A stretch of DNA of 64,000 bases from Aquilaria yunnanensis (Eukaryota; Streptophyta; Magnoliopsida; Malvales; Thymelaeaceae), in NCBI GenBank assembly GCA_039654915.1, contig CM077596.1, forward strand, positions 76,447,751 through 76,511,750, given 5' to 3'. Each line of letters starts with the position of its first letter. Within the stretch, counting starts at the first letter, position 1. Shown one piece after another: positions 12,188 through 24,498 of the stretch. The position numbers and the translations under genes were made by a program. The notes beneath the pieces were generated by a model. It made no database searches and was not told where the DNA came from. It was given only the letters and a program-made list of their open reading frames with translations.

Positions 12188-13314
12188 GGGTAAAGTCCAA
12201 ATTTAGTCTTCTAACTTTAAAAATTGCCCTAATATGATTCCTTAATTCAAAAAGTGACTACTAAAGTCACATAACTCAATTCACGTATCCTATTTTGTCC
12301 CCTACCATCAGTTTAAGCGTTAGTTTGGACGAAAATTGCCTATGTAGCATCCCAACTACCATATGACATCATCTTTTTATAACAATAAATGATAAGATTG
12401 AAAGAATGAAAATTTAAGGTTGAATTGACAAAGGTAAATTTTTTTTAGACTTAAAAGGTGATTAATCCAAATTTTATCCTTTTCTCACCTCTTCACTATC
12501 CACCACTTGCTGAGCCCACCACCATCTCTCTGTCACCAATGCCCAATACCGACTACTTCCTCTTCCATGCGGGTCATTTCCCTCAGTCCCCAGTCATGAT
12601 TTCTTCTCCACACCGGTCCCCTAGTCCTCTCCTCATCCTCCTCCTGATTTCTCCTCCCCCCCCCCCCTCGGTCACCAATTTCTCCCTTTCCTCTTTCGTA
12701 TCTCTTTAATTTCTCCCCTTTCCCTTTTATTCCTCTCGTCGTCTCTGTTTCTCCCTCTTCCTCGTCCCCGATTTCCCCCTTTTCCTCATCCCGATTTCCT
12801 CGTCTTCTCCCTCTTCCCTGTCCTCAATTTCCCCTTCTTCCCAGTCTCAATTTTCCTGTCTTCTTCCTCTTCCTCGTCCCAATTTCCCCGTCCATATTTA
12901 CCCTTCCTCTCCCTCTCGATTTTCAGATCATCAACCCTTGCCTTGTTGAACAAATTCAGACGCTATCGCTGCCGAATCACAGGACTACATCTACTGTCAA
13001 AGTCGCATAGGATGACCTGCGTTGGGTTAATGTATGTTTTAGGTCCTTAAAATTATTTATTTGTGTCAATTCTACCATGATATCTATTATTTTTTCAGTT
13101 TTATTACTTATTTTCATAAAAGAGGTTGTCATGTGGCAATTGGCATGCCACGTAGGCAATTTCTGTCCAAAGTCCAAACTAACACCTTAACTGACTGTAG
13201 GTACCAAAATAAAACACATGAAATGAGTTAAGGGACTTTAATAATCACTTTTTGAGTTAAAGGACCACATTAGGATGATTCTTAAAGTTAGGGGACTAAA
13301 TTTAGATTTTACGC
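12188..13314. mobile_element. Mutator-like element with about 150-bp terminal inverted repeats and 10-bp target duplication
   Basis: The left end GGGTAAAGTCCAAATTTAGT and the reverse complement of the right end GCGTAAAATCTAAATTTAGT begin inverted repeats that can be followed for about 150 bp at roughly 75-80% identity by eye. The flanks GAAAATTTTT (12178-12187) and GAAAATTTGT (13315-13324) form a 10-bp duplication with one mismatch, as expected for Mutator-like transposons. The centre (about 12470-12940) is strongly CT-rich and has no transposase, so the element is non-autonomous. It may hold captured host DNA, but I cannot name a source. Confidence 0.78.
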
Positions 13315-13324
13315 GAAAATTTGT

Positions 13325-14195
13325 ATTAGTTGAAAATTAATTACGTCGCTTTGATCAATCATTGTTGTAGGCTTAAAATCGCCGAATAGGGTACATCACG
13401 TCGCGGGCCCATGGCCTGATAATCAATCGCGGGCCTTTTTTATGGACAGCTTGATCACGAGGCCCACATTAAAGCTTTTCTGAATGACTCAAACTCGTGT
13501 GTTTTATTTTTTTTGCTTCATTTTTTTTATTTAAAAGTGCCACGAATTCATAAATTTTATTTGTAAAAACAGTCAAGCAACACTTAAAAATAATTCTTAG
13601 TCTTAAATTTTTATTTTTAAAGTAATCTAAAATTGCACTATTGAACAATGGCCAGCCGAGCTTGTTAATGGTTGATTGTTTTATCAAAATGCTTAAATTG
13701 ATTCAATAGGCTTTTTGCTCTTTTATTTGAAGCGAAAAGAAAATACTACCAGAATTTAGTCCCTGTTATCATGCAATAGTCTCATTACTTGAGTATAAAT
13801 TATTTGGAATGGATATAACCCAAAAGTTCATTTAATTTACATTTATTTTATTTTATTTTTTCTATTTCATTTTGTTTCGTGCTCTTCTTAATACCTGTAC
13901 CCAAAGGATTGGACTCTCGATAACTAATTGTGATCATCCACTTTGACAAGTAGTTACCTGAAACGAAGTCATTTTCCTATCGCCAACCCTCCTAACTCCT
14001 AAAACCCAAAAGTAAAAATTGTACATAATCACTTATTAATTTATCTCTTTATAACTAAAGATCTAATTTTATAATTATACAATTCCATCTCGTATATATA
14101 TACCACCAACAAAATCTTTTAGGACCCTAGACGCCCCTAAACTCATACGCTAACTCTTGCTAATATGTAACTTTATAAAACAACCTTATATTTTT
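13325..14195. other. Intergenic, no gene seen
   Basis: AT-rich apart from a short GC-richer patch at 13370-13470 containing GCGGGCCCATGGCC. No supported reading frame. Confidence 0.5.
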
Positions 14196-14605
14196 ACAAT
14201 AGGTAAACATCACAAAACATTTGGAAAGTATATCATATGTTACAAAATTATCTTAGAAGTATAAAATATTACATCATTTATTTTAAAAATATACAATTGT
14301 TGCATCATTTGGCTTTTTGTTAACTCTTATCGTTGGAGAGTATGCTTTATATTACATTATTTATCTTGTAAGTATGACTTATGTTATATCATTCATCCTG
14401 AAAGTATATATTATATTGTACCATATGTCGTGCTAGGTTAGGTTTTCGTTACTCCCCAATTATAAGATTTGACAAAAGGACGAACAATACAACAACTGCA
14501 TACTTTTATAATGAATGATGTAATATTTTATACTTTTAGAATCAATATGCAACATGTGACATAATTCTAGTACGTTTGGTGATGTTTACTTTTTATCAAT
14601 TTTAT
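14196..14605. repeat. Inverted-repeat element with internal about 32-bp tandem units
   Basis: The arms at about 14200-14295 and 14490-14605 are inverted copies. Both carry GTAAACATCAC near the outside and AGTATAAAATATTACATCAT near the inside. Between and within them, units of about 32 bp recur with the pattern AAGTAT...TTACATCATT (about five copies from 14255 to 14430). No coding frame. The superfamily is unknown. Confidence 0.6.
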
Positions 14606-16055
14606 TTCATATTTAATTTACTCATGATAAATTTTTTTTTTTTATATTGCAAGGAGGTGGCCCACCCCTTTATGGTTACGCCCACATGATTGGTAACTAT
14701 ACCGTCGGACCAAAATTTCATTGGTAGCTCATTCCAATCATCTAAATCGAATTAAAAATGGCACTTCCATTTTTGGAACTACTACCTTTTTTACCGCAAA
14801 TGGCAAAGACCATTGTAGCTGTGCACATTTTTTAGGGGAGCAGTGTTACATAATTATGTCGTCGACCATATAATTTAATAAGGATTAGCCCACCAAACGC
14901 CTTACCTACCTGGCAAGCCAATAATATGAAGATTGGCGCTAAATTCTACAAAAAATAATTTAATACGAATTTCTTTTTCAAGAGCGAAACTAAAGGAAAG
15001 ATAAAATAAATTGGGTTTTAATTAGGTAATAGATAATAGTTATGATGGACAGATTTATTGTTATGATTCTTATGTGAAAATCACAGCATGGTTATTTCAG
15101 ATTTACCACTATAACTGTGATTTGTGGCACCACAATTTTTTAAATACATTGTACTGCAATTAAATAACTAATTTGATATCAATGTAATAGTAATAGTTGG
15201 TGGCAATAAATGCAACTTCAACTGGTTCGAGCAAATGAATAGTTCTTTCAATCACGACGCACAAAACCTGTTTTTGTAGAGTTCGTTTTGCTGAAACTTT
15301 AATATATTAAACTGATTCGAACAGGGATACAGAATAAGGACATACTTAGTTTATAAGTATAATTAAAGGGGTAGAAATTAATTTGATGTTGACTATAATC
15401 TTAATCCAGCTCATCAGATGGAGGGAGACAAAACAGAGAACAAGCACCTAAGATTCGATATGGTTCGGATTCGATCCACTCGTGCAAGCAATGAATTTCG
15501 ACATAACAAGACCATCAAATCACGTACCAAAAAATAGTTATCAATAGAGTGGTGTGTGTGTGTCTATATATATATATATATATAGAATAGATACTTAGTG
15601 TGTCTCAAACCAAAACAGTGAACATGATAAGACAAAGCTCTTGTCACTTTATCTAAAGTTTAATTTTTTTTTTTCAGATAATTGTGAGTTATTTTTTTAA
15701 TTTATTTTGATTTATATGAAAAGTTTAACTTGATCTAATACTCATACTCTTCTCTTCATTCAATATGTGACAAATATTATGTATTTATTATTTTTTAGAG
15801 TCTTATGTCATTGATTTATAATATATCATTTAACTCGTTTATAATTATAATAAAATACCATTTATAAAAAAAATGTAATCCCGAAAAGCAGCTCAATTAG
15901 AATAAATAATCTCTTAAAATGCACTGTGTCAATGATATAAAGTTTTCTATGATCTTTAAATATAAAAAAACCTTCAAGTCGGCAGCAAATTTAGATCTAT
16001 AATGAGTAGGAATAGTTTGACCAAATAACTAGATTTGTCGTTGGAAATAAAAAAA
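14606..16055. other. Intergenic, no gene seen
   Basis: AT-rich with short simple repeats, including GTGTGTGTGT followed by (TA)n near 15551-15585. No supported gene. Confidence 0.5.
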
Positions 16056-16325
16056 GGAAAGTTAAAAGAAATCCCCCAATGTTTTATTTATCCTATATTT
16101 AATCTCTTCTATTTTTAAAAACTTACACTTTATTCATCACTTCATTTAAACTATCTGATAGTAATTTTTGAAATTCTTATTTAAATTATTTAGTAATAGC
16201 ATTCCAAAAATTTTAATATTTTTTATATTTTTTTATAGTTAATTGATACTTAAAAAATATTAATTTACATTTATACAAAAAAAAAAACATTTATAGAGAA
16301 GAAAATTGGTTCTTGTAAATTTCCC
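16056..16325. mobile_element. Mutator-like MITE family A, copy 2 (internally deleted)
   Basis: Shares with the copies at 10281 and 38269 the block AAACTTACACTTTA, the TTTTTATAGTTAAT block and a TTGTAAATTTCCC right end. At about 270 bp it is much shorter than the others, so the middle has been lost. Confidence 0.6.
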
Positions 16326-16984
16326 AAAAACAATATCATTACAGCTTTTGCATTGTTTACTTTAGGGCTCTCGAATCCTCCAGATCCTCATCCATGTCAT
16401 TCTTGACAGACAGAGAGATATTGAAAAAATAGGCCACTTTTGTTGTAGGCCAACCTAGCCACATCTGATTAATCTCTGATTTCTTGCTAATTAACCTTAA
16501 TTGTCTATTCAACTTTAAGCCAATTAACTTCGATCTATACTCCTCTTAAAGCTTCTGATTTCCATGTTCGGTTAACCGCACAGGGAAGCTCCAGAGAAAA
16601 ACCCCAACAACAATTTCATAACCCAGGTCACGGGCAGGTTTAGGTAGAGATGGCACGTAACCTGGACGGACCTCTACCCCCTGAGTTGCTTCTGATTTCC
16701 ACGCGAAACTAAAATCACGACGAATTGACCGATGAATGATGATGGATAAGTATAAGTTGGCTCAAATTTTCAGAATTTTACTCCAGCGTGAATTATACTT
16801 ATTTCTAAAGTATTTGGTTGAAAACCGCACCATTCACTCTTGATTTTCCAACACCATTCATCAACCGTTGATAAAATATTAAGAAAGCTAGCTTAACCTA
16901 ATTAGGCATAGGAACATATTTTTAAATTAAATTGTCTCATAATTATCATATTGTTACTGCACTACTTGAATTGGTAACTTATTT
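16326..16984. other. Intergenic, no gene seen
   Basis: No open frame or repeat family recognised. Confidence 0.45.
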
Positions 16985-17400
16985 AACGTGGACAGTTATC
17001 GGAGGAAAAGATGGGGGAGAGGGAGAAAGGGGGAGAGGGAGAAAGAGATGGAGCGGGGAAGGCTGGCAGTGATTCAAATGGCAGCAGCGGTGGTTGAAAA
17101 CAATGAGGGGCAGTCAAAAAAGCTGACCCTCCAACTGGGTTTCATGACTAGATTGCAAGTATATAATATCTAAACACAAAAGTAAACTACCAAATAAAGT
17201 TCAATGACTAATAGCATAGTTTTATCTCAGCGAGCTACTTACACTGTAGCTCAATCCGTTAACGAAGGGACTAAATTACACAGTTTTCCAAAGTCAGAGG
17301 ATTAGATTTGCTGAATCAAGGTTGAGGGGGATAAACTCAGCAATTTGACAGAGTTAAAGGGATTAACCATGTATTTTGGCCCTTTTTTTTTCGCTAGAAA
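16985..17400. mobile_element. Probable fragment of a Mutator-like element (right half)
   Basis: A GA-rich core (16999-17060, GGGAGAGGGAGAAAG repeats) is followed by a right-arm-like stretch ending near TTTTGGCCC. It contains the repeating phrase types seen in the arms of the 12188-13314 element (GGGACTAAATTA, GTTAAAGGGATTAA). No matching left arm was found, so this is a fragment at best. Confidence 0.35.
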
Positions 17401-18560
17401 TAATTATGTGGTCTTGTTGTCGTCTATTGTTATGCTAATGTGTTTTGCAGAGATAACGAGTAGGGAGAGGGGGATGAAGAAGATGATGATTGGGGGAAAT
17501 TGAAAGAGAAATAAAGCTAAGATAACCGATTATATATGAGAACCATCTAATTTAACATTTTACTAAGGAAAAACTTATTGCATTGGGCTAACAACTTCCG
17601 GTTCAAAAATTGAGGACCCGTGTCATGCATGTATGGGGAGAATAAAAGGAGGAGGCAAATTGTGAAAGTAGCTAGCGGTAAATGACATTTAGTACACAAC
17701 TAATAAACATTTTAATTTAGTAAAATAAATATATCTTAATGTCTTTATAAAATTTAGTAATAATTTTTCTTAATCAAATTCCAACAAGTGGGGCCCATTG
17801 ATTTTGACATTGTTACATGAGTAAGAAAAAAATGGGAGACTCTGAAACATTGAGATACTAAAGGTATTTTTGTAAGAGCGAAGGGCGTAAGTTTAACTTG
17901 GCCTTTATTTACTAGTAACAATTTTGGTAATGAGAGGAAAACCATTTTTTTTCTGTAAAGCCAATCTATAATTTGGTATAATTGAGACATTAACATGAAT
18001 AATTCTGGCGGGTAGTTTTCCAATTAAAAAACCCAATTTTTTAAGGTTGTTAATTTTTCAATCTAAAACAATCCAATTTAAAAGTTAACAGTCTATAATT
18101 TTACATAATAATCATTTTAATAAATAATTTTTAGATATTAATTAATTATTTTAATTATAATTTTTAGAGATTCTTAATTAAAAATTTTTAATTAATATAT
18201 GCGTTAAATGAAAAATTGAGAACAACATGATAAAAAAATTATCATTTTAAGTGAAATTAATTTCAATATATTTCTACACATCCAATCAAAAGATAATAAT
18301 GATGGATCAATAATGAGAAATTTTGATAAATATTGAAATGAGGAGTATATTGGATATTTATTATGTTTCTGCCCGGCAATTGGCAGGATCAAATTAAAAC
18401 TACAAATATACAAAAAATTAGTCAATCTTCCATGAGTTTGACTAGCTAGCTCGGGAACAGGACAGCTAGCTCATATGGTTGCAAATGATAGGCTCACGAG
18501 CAATCCATCACACACCCTCCTTGGCACGAGCGACATAACACTTAACCGCGTTTGCGTCAA
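17401..18560. other. Intergenic, no gene seen
   Basis: AT-rich. A short segment at 18440-18540 has average GC and contains GCTAGCTCG twice (CTAGCTAGCTCG, CAGCTAGCTCAT). Nothing was identified. Confidence 0.45.
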
Positions 18561-18568
18561 TTTCTCAT

Positions 18569-19539
18569 GGTAAAAAATAATGAATAAACCACTAATATTT
18601 TAGAGCCAACCCAATTTGCCAACTAATACTTCTTTAGGACCAAATAAACCATTGATGTTATTGAGTTAGACCACACTACTCACTATTGTTAAAATTAACT
18701 AATTTTTAGTCCTTAAACTTTACCAACTTTTATATTTTCAATCCTATAAATTTATATTTTTCTATACAAGTTATGTAATTTTACCGACATCAACTCAAAT
18801 ACTAGGCTATACAAACAAGTAGCAGCCCCTCTTCAAGGGTGACACACCACCACTATGGGCTACCACCAGTAAGGGTGATGAGGCTACTAGGGGACCTGTG
18901 AATTCACAGGTGTTGTCCCTAGGGCCTTTCTAAACTTGCATCCATCACGATTCATGATGACTTTCACCGTCAAATGACAATAGAATTAGAGGGCTTTTAC
19001 TCCTTAAAGGCCACTGAACACAGATGAATTACTCCATTCATCAATTTTCATACAAGATGCATTTAATTTCAAATTTTTAATTTAGGGTTCATAAAATATT
19101 ATAAAAACTCAACTATGATTCGATTCCAAATTGAACCAAACACCGCAAAATTGATCCATCAAACCATTAGGTTATTGTTCTATGGCCTAAATACAACAAA
19201 ATTAAGCCATTTGCTAATAATTTTTACAAACGGTGGTGGCTGGAGGTCCTTTCAACAATTCGATGTCCATGGTATTTCTCAAGTTCTTTTTATAATTTAA
19301 AGTTATAGGATTAATATAGAAATTTAACTAAAGTTTTAGGACTAATAGGGTAGATTTTTTTGCTACAACATCATTATTTGATAGAATATTTTCCATTTCA
19401 AATGATATGTTGGTAAGTTAATGGTTAATGGTCTATTTGGGTTGATTTTAAAACATTAGTGGTTTATTTGGCTCAAAAAATATTAATGACTAATTTAGGC
19501 CAACTTAGAAACATTGATAGTTTATTCGTTATTTTTTCC
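18569..19539. mobile_element. Non-autonomous DNA transposon, long inverted repeats, 8-bp target duplication
   Basis: The left end GGTAAAAAATAATGAATAAA and the reverse complement of the right end GGAAAAAATAACGAATAAAC start arms that match for more than 100 bp. TTTCTCAT flanks it exactly on both sides (18561-18568 and 19540-19547). An 8-bp duplication suits hAT, while the long arms recall Mutator-like elements, so the superfamily is open. No transposase. A related element lies at about 53786-54612. Confidence 0.75.
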
Positions 19540-19989
19540 TTTCTCATACTTGGTTGAAATTGTCCATTTTAAGATGTCAGACACTATGGTATGAGACCAA
19601 ATGGGCTCATACACTAGGGCACAAGTCCATGAGGTCTTGTCATTCATTATAAATACCGAGAGCATTGGACGAGCTTCCCCTAGGACACACCTAGGGGCTT
19701 TCTTAATGCCTTTCTCCATGTCTTTGTAAGCAAGTGACCAGAGTCTGCCAACGGATCAAGAATCTCCATCATCCGGCTTAGGGCTCTAAGTTGTTTTGCT
19801 ATCACAAGTAACGTGGATAAAATAATTTTTTATTCAACTTTTACATTTAACTAGAAGACAATAGTGTCATTTTTAAGGAAAATTAAGTAAAAAAAACACA
19901 ATATTTTTATAGTTTTCTATTTTTTAGTCCAAATCAATTAGCATTTTTTGTGCCATGTTAATTTAATGTGAAATAATTCCCAGTTTATG

Positions 19990-20580
19990 GGGGTTGAATA
20001 TCTAGTACGATATGTTGGACATCTAAGTCTAGTAAGGAAGTATATTGTCTACGTGTTTTTAGAATACATTTAAGTCTGTATAATGTCCAAGTGTTCAATT
20101 GTATTGCCATTGTCCAGTTTTAGTAGTTCAATATCTAGTATAATAAGTTAAGTATCTAAATTTGGTAAAAGAATGTCCTATCTATATGTTCGTAGTGTTG
20201 AATTGTTCAAGTTTGGTAGTTAAATGTCTAGTGTGATTCATTAAGCATCTAAATCTGGCAAGATAATGATTTATCTACATGATTGAATATATATTTTAGG
20301 GTTGTAGGGTACAAAAATATGTATTTGTAGTAGTTGAATGTCTGGTATTATAAGTTTAATATTTAAATCTGATAAAGGTGTCTATTGTACATGTTTGTGG
20401 TGTCCAAATGTTTTATTGTAGTGGTTGAATATCTAGTATAATATATTGAACATCTATATCTTGTAAAGTGTCTAGTCTATATGTTTGTGGTACCTAAGTA
20501 TCTAATTGTATTGGTTACATGTCTTGTATGATAAGTTTAATGTGTAAATTTGGTAAGAGAATGTCTAAAATTGAATTACA
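19990..20580. repeat. Degenerate tandem array, about 90-bp unit, about six copies
   Basis: Units beginning TTGAATATCTAGTAT-like recur at about 19995, 20128, 20222, 20334, 20425 and 20515. Each contains, in order, ATCTAAATCTGGTAA-like, TATATGTTTGTGGTGTC-like and AATTGTAGTGG-like blocks. Spacing is about 90-130 bp and copies are well diverged. No coding frame. It ends about 130 bp before the LINE. Confidence 0.75.
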
Positions 20581-20705
20581 ATTTTCAAGTTATTTGGATA
20601 AGTGCCAAATTTAAATTACGAGGCTTCAGATTTAAATCAAACATATTCAGGAAAAAAAGGTCAAACTGTAGTTTTTCATTATGTGACAATTAATTGTTTA
20701 GCATC

Positions 20706-20722
20706 AAAAGTTTTAAATGATA
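20706..20722 (+). repeat. Left target-site duplication of the LINE
   Basis: AAAAGTTTTAAATGATA here is repeated exactly at 30617-30633, directly after the A-tail of the LINE. Confidence 0.85.
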
Positions 20723-20825
20723 GTCACTTTTCCATGTACCAAAAGAGTATATAACAATTTAATTTATTTTTTCCCTTTTGACTAAAGAGCTCCCTCCTTG
20801 GAATAGAGGTTTACTCTGTTTAGGA

Positions 20826-22320
20826 CTATGATTCTCGTCGACCTCCAGCATCAATGATAATTGCAATGGTGATCGGATTTAACTCACCACGGTTATTGTG
20901 GTTTGATTGATTGTTTGATATGTTTTTCTCACTATTCAAAATAATGGAAAATCTTGGTAAATGCTTCACTTGCATGAGTTTGACTATTGATGAAAGGAAT
21001 GTATGCCAACTTGAATTAATGAAGGACTCCTGTATGGTTTTGTTGGAACTCATGGTGGCTCTAAAGATTTTATCAAATCACACAATCAGGGTGGATAGTC
21101 TTCTAGAGTCATTGCAAAAAGCTTGGAAGTTCCAAATCAAGTTCACAATCCAGGCTACTAATTCTAATCCTAGCTTCAGCATATTCATTTGTAACTTTTA
21201 AGAATGAGAATGGTTGAGATAGGGTCCTTCGTAAGGGATCTTGGTATTTTAAATAATTGACTTATTATGATGCGTATCCTAAGTAAAGGCGACCGTCTGT
21301 CCTTGTTGTTGTTCGATAATACAGCCTTTTAGATCCAAGCAGAAGACATGTTATTTACATGGTTCAAGCCATAAATTGCTAACGCATTAGGAAGCCACTT
21401 GAGGGGGGTTTTATGTCTATTGCTTCAGGCCGGACTTGTGGGTTATGGTTCTGGTGGATATTTCCTATCCATTATGTCAAGAAAATTTGGTAGAGAACAA
21501 TGAAAGAAAACACTGGTATCACATTAAATATTACAGATTGGCTGAATTTTGCTACTTATATGGGAAAATGGACCATATAGAGCGTGAATGTTTAGATAGT
21601 CCAGCGGACATGGAGAGTCTAACGGGCATGGATGGCATTTTTCGCTAATATGAGGATTGGTTATGTTATGGTCTAGCGAGGATGCTAAGAGGTTGAGAAG
21701 ATGATCGTAGGCAAAAGTCATCAAAGGGTGACTCTCAGGATTCTACAGTAAGGTTGGGTATAAAAAATAAGGCTACAGTGGACAACTGAGTAGTAGCTTT
21801 ACTCAACACCTCATCCCGAATTATCCCAATTTTGATTAAGAAAGGCGTGGAAACTATGAAACAGAAGCCCTAAGAGCAACCGTAAAACCCAAAATCCTGG
21901 AATAGATAACTCTTCGTGAAAGGCTCCATGGCACCAAAGTAATTGTTAGGGTTCCAGACCTTTCTTCCTTGAAGCTCATTCGAAAACTCTTAGTCAGTAC
22001 AGAAACTGGTTATGCTTGACTTAGTGAAGTGGTGGCTACAACAAGATTCGAGGTAGGACTTGGCTTCTTTCTAAATATGGGTATTAAGAAGGTTCAGTCG
22101 ACAGTAAAGGTGAAAGAGATTCAACGTTTAACTCATCAACGAGGTTGTCGGGTTGGTTAACCTTCATCTTTTTCTTGTATTGAGCCAAAAAAAAGTAAAT
22201 AGGCCAGTTGAAGTGGCTTTGATTTCTTCTAAACACAAAGGGGAGGAAAAACTTGAAACTCAAGGCAGGGTTACTAAGGCTCAAGTTGGTAAAAAGGATT
22301 TTTTTTAGGCAAGGTTGAGA
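20826..22320 (+). pseudogene. LINE ORF1-like protein: DUF4283-type region and zinc knuckle (broken)
   Basis: Broken frames encode a region resembling the DUF4283 domain of plant LINE ORF1 proteins (20911-21420, across frameshifts), with KPLEGGF as the usual link. A zinc-knuckle segment follows at about 21535-21600, reading FCYLYGKMDHIEREC. The canonical CX2CX4HX4C pattern has lost its second cysteine, which is Tyr here. After 21650 the sequence is low in similarity and full of stops. The protein would have bound RNA as part of the LINE particle; this copy cannot be functional. Confidence 0.68.
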
Positions 22321-22339
22321 GATGACTCACGTGAGCAAA

Positions 22340-23010
22340 ATAAATAAGTTTGATAAGTATGAACTGTCAAGGGCTTGGGTCGGCTCGAACAGTTTATGCC
22401 CTTTGTCTGGAAATTCTGAAATAGACCCTAGAGGATATTTTTCTCTTTGAAACTAGGAAAATAGTTTCTGAGATTAAGAAAGTTTGGCATTCGTTACGAT
22501 CTCAATCATGCTTGGCGATTTCGTGTGAAAGCAAGAAGAGAGGCTTAGCTTTATGTTGGGGTTCTGCATGCAAGGTTGATTTGATTTCTTCCTTATAGTA
22601 TCATATCGATGTCAACGTATCAGCACTGGGTTTGACGTGGAAGCCTACAGGTTTTTATGGGCACCTAGAGCGTGATGTATGACATGAGTCTTGGTTTCTT
22701 CTCTGACAGCTTGCAAATTGCTCAAACCTTCTGTAGGTGATAGAGGGGGACTTCAACAAGTTGATTTGGGCTTCAAAGAAAAAAAGGTGGACACCTGCGA
22801 CCTTGGGGATAAATGGGGGAGTTTAAAGAAGCAGTTGCTATGACGGGGCTTATTGACCTTGGCTTTCATATGTTAGGCTATACTTGGATTCATGTGTGTT
22901 GCAGAGGTTTTGTTGTGTAGAAGAGGTTAGATCGAGCCTTGGTTACTCTGACATGGAAGGAAATGTTTCCTAAAGTCTATGTGTAACATTTCCCTTTCCC
23001 TTGCTCGGAT
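22340..23010 (+). pseudogene. LINE apurinic-type endonuclease domain (broken)
   Basis: Frames broken by stops preserve recognisable pieces of the L1 endonuclease: an NCQGLG-like start, FLFET, KKRGLALCWGS, GFYGHLER, EGDFN and DLGFHMLGYTW in the expected order. In plant LINEs this domain nicks target DNA. Stops occur between nearly every motif. Confidence 0.75.
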
Positions 23011-23039
23011 CATAATGGCCTTAAACTTGCACTGATGGG

Positions 23040-24498
23040 GAGACTAAGCATGTTTGCCATACGAGTTTGGTAGTTTGAATCAATGTAGACCCTTGAGCAG
23101 GAGTGTGGAGATATTATTCAGAGAAGTATCGAGCAGGGATAATCCATCTCTTTCCTAGAGAAACTTGGTCATTGTTAGTGAGAACTAGAATCCTAGAAGA
23201 AAGGCTTGACTTACCTCCAAGTTCAAATAAAGGAGATGGAGCGACGGTTGGAACAAGTGTCAACTGTCAAGGGGCCAAATGGGAATGGATCAGTATGATC
23301 ATTGTCGTAAGTTGGAGGTTAAGCTAAAGTTATTGTACGTAAAAGAGGAAAAATTATAGACTCAATGAGCCAAGACAAGGTGGTTACAAGAAGGTGACTG
23401 TAACGCTCGATTTTCTCACTAGGCTGCATCGAGGAAAAAACAAAATAACTATATCCACAAATTGGAGCTGAGCAATAAAGCAGAAGTGACCAAGCAAGCA
23501 CTTATTAAGGAAGAAATCGTATGTTCTTTTTCTCATCTGTTTGCATCATCAAATCTTTTTGAGTTAGATAGGGTGGTGCCATTGATGAAACAGGTGGTGA
23601 CCAATGAAATGAATGAGATTTTCATGCACCCATTTTGGCGAAGAAAATCCGCTTGGGATTGTTTTATATGTTTTTTACCAAATCCTCGGGACTAGATGGT
23701 CTTCCACCATTATTTTTTCAAAAGTACCGGCATATTCTTAGTAAAGATGTTATTGACTATATTTTTTATATTATGAATAGTGGCATTATTCCGGAAAAGC
23801 TTAATTTTACCCATATTGTGTTCATTCCAAAAATTCAAAATCCAAGAACACTGGCGGATTTTAGGCCTACAAGCTTATGTAACGTTCTTTATAAGATGAT
23901 TTTGAAGGTTCATATGAATCAGTTGAAACCATTCTTACCCAAACTTATATCAAATAATCAGAGTGCTTTTGTCCAGGGATGTCTGTTAACTGACAATGCT
24001 CTCATAGCTTTAGAGACATGCCACCATATATATGACCTTTTTATAGTTGTGATGAAGGAGTTCTTGCTATAGAACTGAACATGGTAAAAACATATCATAG
24101 GGGGGAGTATCACTTCCTTCGAGTGGTTATATGTCAAATGGGTTTTTCAATTAGATTGGGTTATTTTGATTATGAGTTATGTGGAATCTTTTTATTTTTT
24201 AGTGCTCCTTAATAGGCAACCAACGAAGCATTTCAAACCTTTCAGACGCCTTAGGCAAAAAGACCCTTTCTTTTTCTCTCTCTCTCTCATTTTTTTTTTT
24301 TTTACTTTGTGTCGAGGGCCTTTTAATGTTGATCAAACATGCAAAAATGAAAGGGCAAATCCAGGGGGTGGCAATAAGTCGGTTCAGTCCTCCAATATCC
24401 TTTTTATTGTTTGCTGATGATGGTATACTTTTTTTTTATGGGTTATAGAAGATAGTGTTCTCATCTGTTGGCTATTCTAAAGCTTTATGAAAATGGCT
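23040..24498 (+). pseudogene. LINE reverse transcriptase, N-terminal part (broken, truncated by insertion)
   Basis: The best preserved part of the LINE. A 145-codon open stretch at 23635-24072 carries GLDGLPPLFFQKY, HIVFIPKIQNP, DFRPTSLCNVLYKMILK and NNQSAFVQGCLLTDNAL, all typical of L1 reverse transcriptases. Further on, FADDG near 24407 is the catalytic motif. The region is then cut at 24498 by the inserted TG...CA element and resumes at 28662. Stops and frameshifts are present throughout. Confidence 0.87.

Noticed and set aside
12458..12709. Ser/Pro-rich 83-codon frame as a protein
   Set aside because: It lies in CT-rich low-complexity filler inside a transposon, with no conserved feature.
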